From: Planctomycetaceae bacterium
GTDB lineage: Bacteria; Planctomycetota; Planctomycetia; Planctomycetales; Planctomycetaceae
Length of the DNA: 64,000 nucleotides
Direction: 5' to 3'
Assembly: GCA_021732995.1 (NCBI GenBank)
Contig: JAKFWA010000097.1
Coordinates: forward strand, 60,455-124,454
Both the position numbers and the translations under genes were made by a program. The notes beneath the pieces were generated by a model. It saw nothing but the letters and a program-made list of their open reading frames with translations, was not told the DNA's origin and ran no database searches. Shown in pieces: positions 62,604-64,000 of the stretch (the stretch's first letter is position 1; each line of letters starts with the position of its first letter).

Positions 62604-63884
62604 GTGTCTGCTGAGTCCATTCCCGCGAAACCGATGCAGCGTAACGGTGCCTGGTTAGCCCGCTGTCGCGCGTGGTGGCTGAGGCCGCGCGTGATGGTGG
62701 TGATGGCCTTGCTGTGCGTCTTGCTGTGCTCTCCCCTTGCGTATCGCGGGTATCGACTTTCCCTGATCCCGCCGATTGACGAGCCGTTTGATACTCAGGC
62801 CGTGTTAAGCTTTCGGGTCCCCGACGAAGACAACGCACTGCTCGATTTCCAGCAAGCTGACGCTCACTACGTTCCCTTCGCGGTGCGTGGACTGCAAGAA
62901 GACACGGTCGTTAAGCTCTTGTGGAATAGCGGGATTGATGTCCCGAGACGCTGGCTTGATATCCCTAAACAGGCTGAACTCTGGCTGCAGGATAATCAGA
63001 CCGCCTTAAACCACTGGGTTCGCGGAGCCGCCAAACCAGAACTCCGCAACCTGCGCCGGGGCGGCTCGGGAACCGTCAATCGGGCCGATCTTCCTAACCA
63101 CTTTCTGGATCTCCCGTCGCTCGCTCGTGCTGATGCAGCGAGATTGAGCGAAGTAGACCGACCTGAAGACGCCTGGCAACGGCTGCTGGCAATTCTGCGT
63201 GTATGTCACCACATCGACAGGCGCGGCAGTTGGAGCATTCAGTATGCGACTAATCTCAATTATGAACTCAGAGCAGGCGTCTCAGCCTGGGCGCAGCACC
63301 CCAACACAGAACTGACGCACCTGAAGCACGCCTTGCAGGACATCGCCAGTGAGGAGTCGCGACGTGGCAACCCCGCTGTCACATTTCTTAGAGACGAATA
63401 TCTGTATGTCAGACAGCGAATCGAGCGTCGAATCACACGCGGCGATTTCCCAGTGGGTGGTGATCTTTGGCCGTTCATTAATGGCGAACCGGAAGCCAGC
63501 CTGCGTGCCGCGCGCCATGCGTACGGCTTCGTATTGTCCGAAGCGCAATTGCCACCCCGTCTACGAAGTCGATTCAACCATCCACGCTCCCGGCAACGTA
63601 AGGAAAGCGCAGGCTCATCCGAAGAGCTACTTAGGCTGGAAAGTGCAATCTTTAGAACAGAATTTGCGCGACAAGGTATTCCAAGCGGTTTGCCTGACAA
63701 TACCTCTCTGTGGCAACAGCTCGATCAAAACACCGCCCATTACCGCCTGATCCAGGCCGTAGTCGCCATAGCAGCATTCCAGCGAGAACATGGAGTCTTC
63801 CCGGAAACACTGGATGACGTGCAGCCCTGGATTCACGAGGGCTCGGCGGGAAACACATTCGCCGATTCCATAGCAGCCTGTTGA
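62604..63884 (+). CDS. membrane-anchored protein, probably truncated by an insertion
   Basis: A protein of 426 residues in its present form with one membrane helix (about 31-52, VMVVMALLCVLLCSPLAY). The rest is a soluble extracytoplasmic part with no motif that I recognise. GTG 62604 has GGGGAG about eight bases upstream. The reading frame is healthy up to AWIHEGSAGNTFADSIAAC and then stops at TGA in a CTGTTGAAAAAGG sequence that looks like the end of an insertion sequence. The original C-terminus is therefore probably missing and the stop is provided by the insertion. Confidence 0.6.
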   Translation: MSAESIPAKPMQRNGAWLARCRAWWLRPRVMVVMALLCVLLCSPLAYRGYRLSLIPPIDEPFDTQAVLSFRVPDEDNALLDFQQADAHYVPFAVRGLQEDTVVKLLWNSGIDVPRRWLDIPKQAELWLQDNQTALNHWVRGAAKPELRNLRRGGSGTVNRADLPNHFLDLPSLARADAARLSEVDRPEDAWQRLLAILRVCHHIDRRGSWSIQYATNLNYELRAGVSAWAQHPNTELTHLKHALQDIASEESRRGNPAVTFLRDEYLYVRQRIERRITRGDFPVGGDLWPFINGEPEASLRAARHAYGFVLSEAQLPPRLRSRFNHPRSRQRKESAGSSEELLRLESAIFRTEFARQGIPSGLPDNTSLWQQLDQNTAHYRLIQAVVAIAAFQREHGVFPETLDDVQPWIHEGSAGNTFADSIAAC

Positions 63885-64000
63885 AAAAGGTTGTCGATCA
63901 GGGTTGATCGGCTGCTGGTTGGTGGATTATTGGTGGCAAAGCGGGGAGTGATGCGAGTGAGGTTTGGCTGGAGACAGTGGCATGGCGATGGGGCATTGGA
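63870..64000 (+). mobile_element. probable left end of an insertion sequence (partial)
   Basis: From about 63870 the sequence changes character. AGCAGCCTGTTGAAAAAGG resembles IS termini of the IS4/IS5/IS1182-type 'TGTTGAAAAAG' kind. The next 100 bases have no relation to the interrupted gene, and open frames starting near 63951 (ATG after a GGGGAG site) or 63982 could be the transposase start. The element runs off the window, so neither family nor target duplication can be settled. Confidence 0.5.

Noticed and set aside
1..64000. tRNA or rRNA genes
   Set aside because: I saw no cloverleaf with a conserved TTCGANNC loop in an intergenic region and no rRNA-like sequence.

Overview
The window looks like a chromosome segment of a Planctomycetota bacterium, probably of the Planctomycetales/Pirellulales type; I cannot name a species. 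The signs are two prepilin-like DUF1559 proteins, each followed by a small lipoprotein, a DUF1501 protein, a Ser/Thr kinase with a WD40-type sensor overlapping a sigma-70-like gene, secreted leucine-rich-repeat paralogues, a very large Calx-beta/cyclophilin protein with a LETRRLL-type start, and a cytochrome carrying LVIVD-type repeats.

Layout. 1-3.7 kb: a secreted glycosidase-like protein, then the first DUF1559/lipoprotein pair. 3.7-12.6 kb: a membrane-anchored archaemetzincin, the kinase/sigma pair, two uncharacterised genes, KDPG aldolase (eda) and a rhomboid protease. 12.9-17.6 kb: a GT39-like membrane protein overlapping a large AsmA-like protein. 17.7-29.5 kb: the ribosomal S10-spc-alpha cluster, from a candidate promoter upstream of rpsJ to a strong terminator after rplQ. 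It is continuous, but rpmC, rpsQ, rplX, rpmD, adk, map, infA and rpsD are missing from their usual places. 29.8-43.1 kb: accessory genes (beta-propeller protein, DUF1501, SprT-like protease, lipoprotein MsrB, LRR paralogues with a deleted relic copy, VOC protein, methyltransferase, FliL-like protein). 43.3-52.5 kb: an SGNH hydrolase fused to an Asp-box domain, a DUF1365/cyclopropane-fatty-acid-synthase pair, and a 1694-residue Calx-beta/cyclophilin protein. 53.1-60.7 kb: an outer-membrane-barrel candidate, a zeta-toxin-like kinase with its small partner, and a 1427-residue ten-heme cytochrome with a C-terminal LVIVD propeller. 60.9-64 kb: the second DUF1559/lipoprotein pair, then a membrane-anchored gene cut short at what looks like the end of an insertion sequence.

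Several intergenic gaps hold palindromic repeat families that recur across the window: a 49-bp double hairpin (2 copies), an 83-92-bp element with AAGTAGCAGGCAC ends (3 copies), and a 267-304-bp MITE-like element (2 copies, plus a core nested in another inverted repeat).

The strongest candidate for an undescribed system is the barrel-kinase-small protein-multiheme cytochrome locus at 53.1-60.7 kb, which could form a planctomycete electron conduit. The most striking structural oddity of a core region is the ribosomal cluster that lacks L29, S17 and L24.
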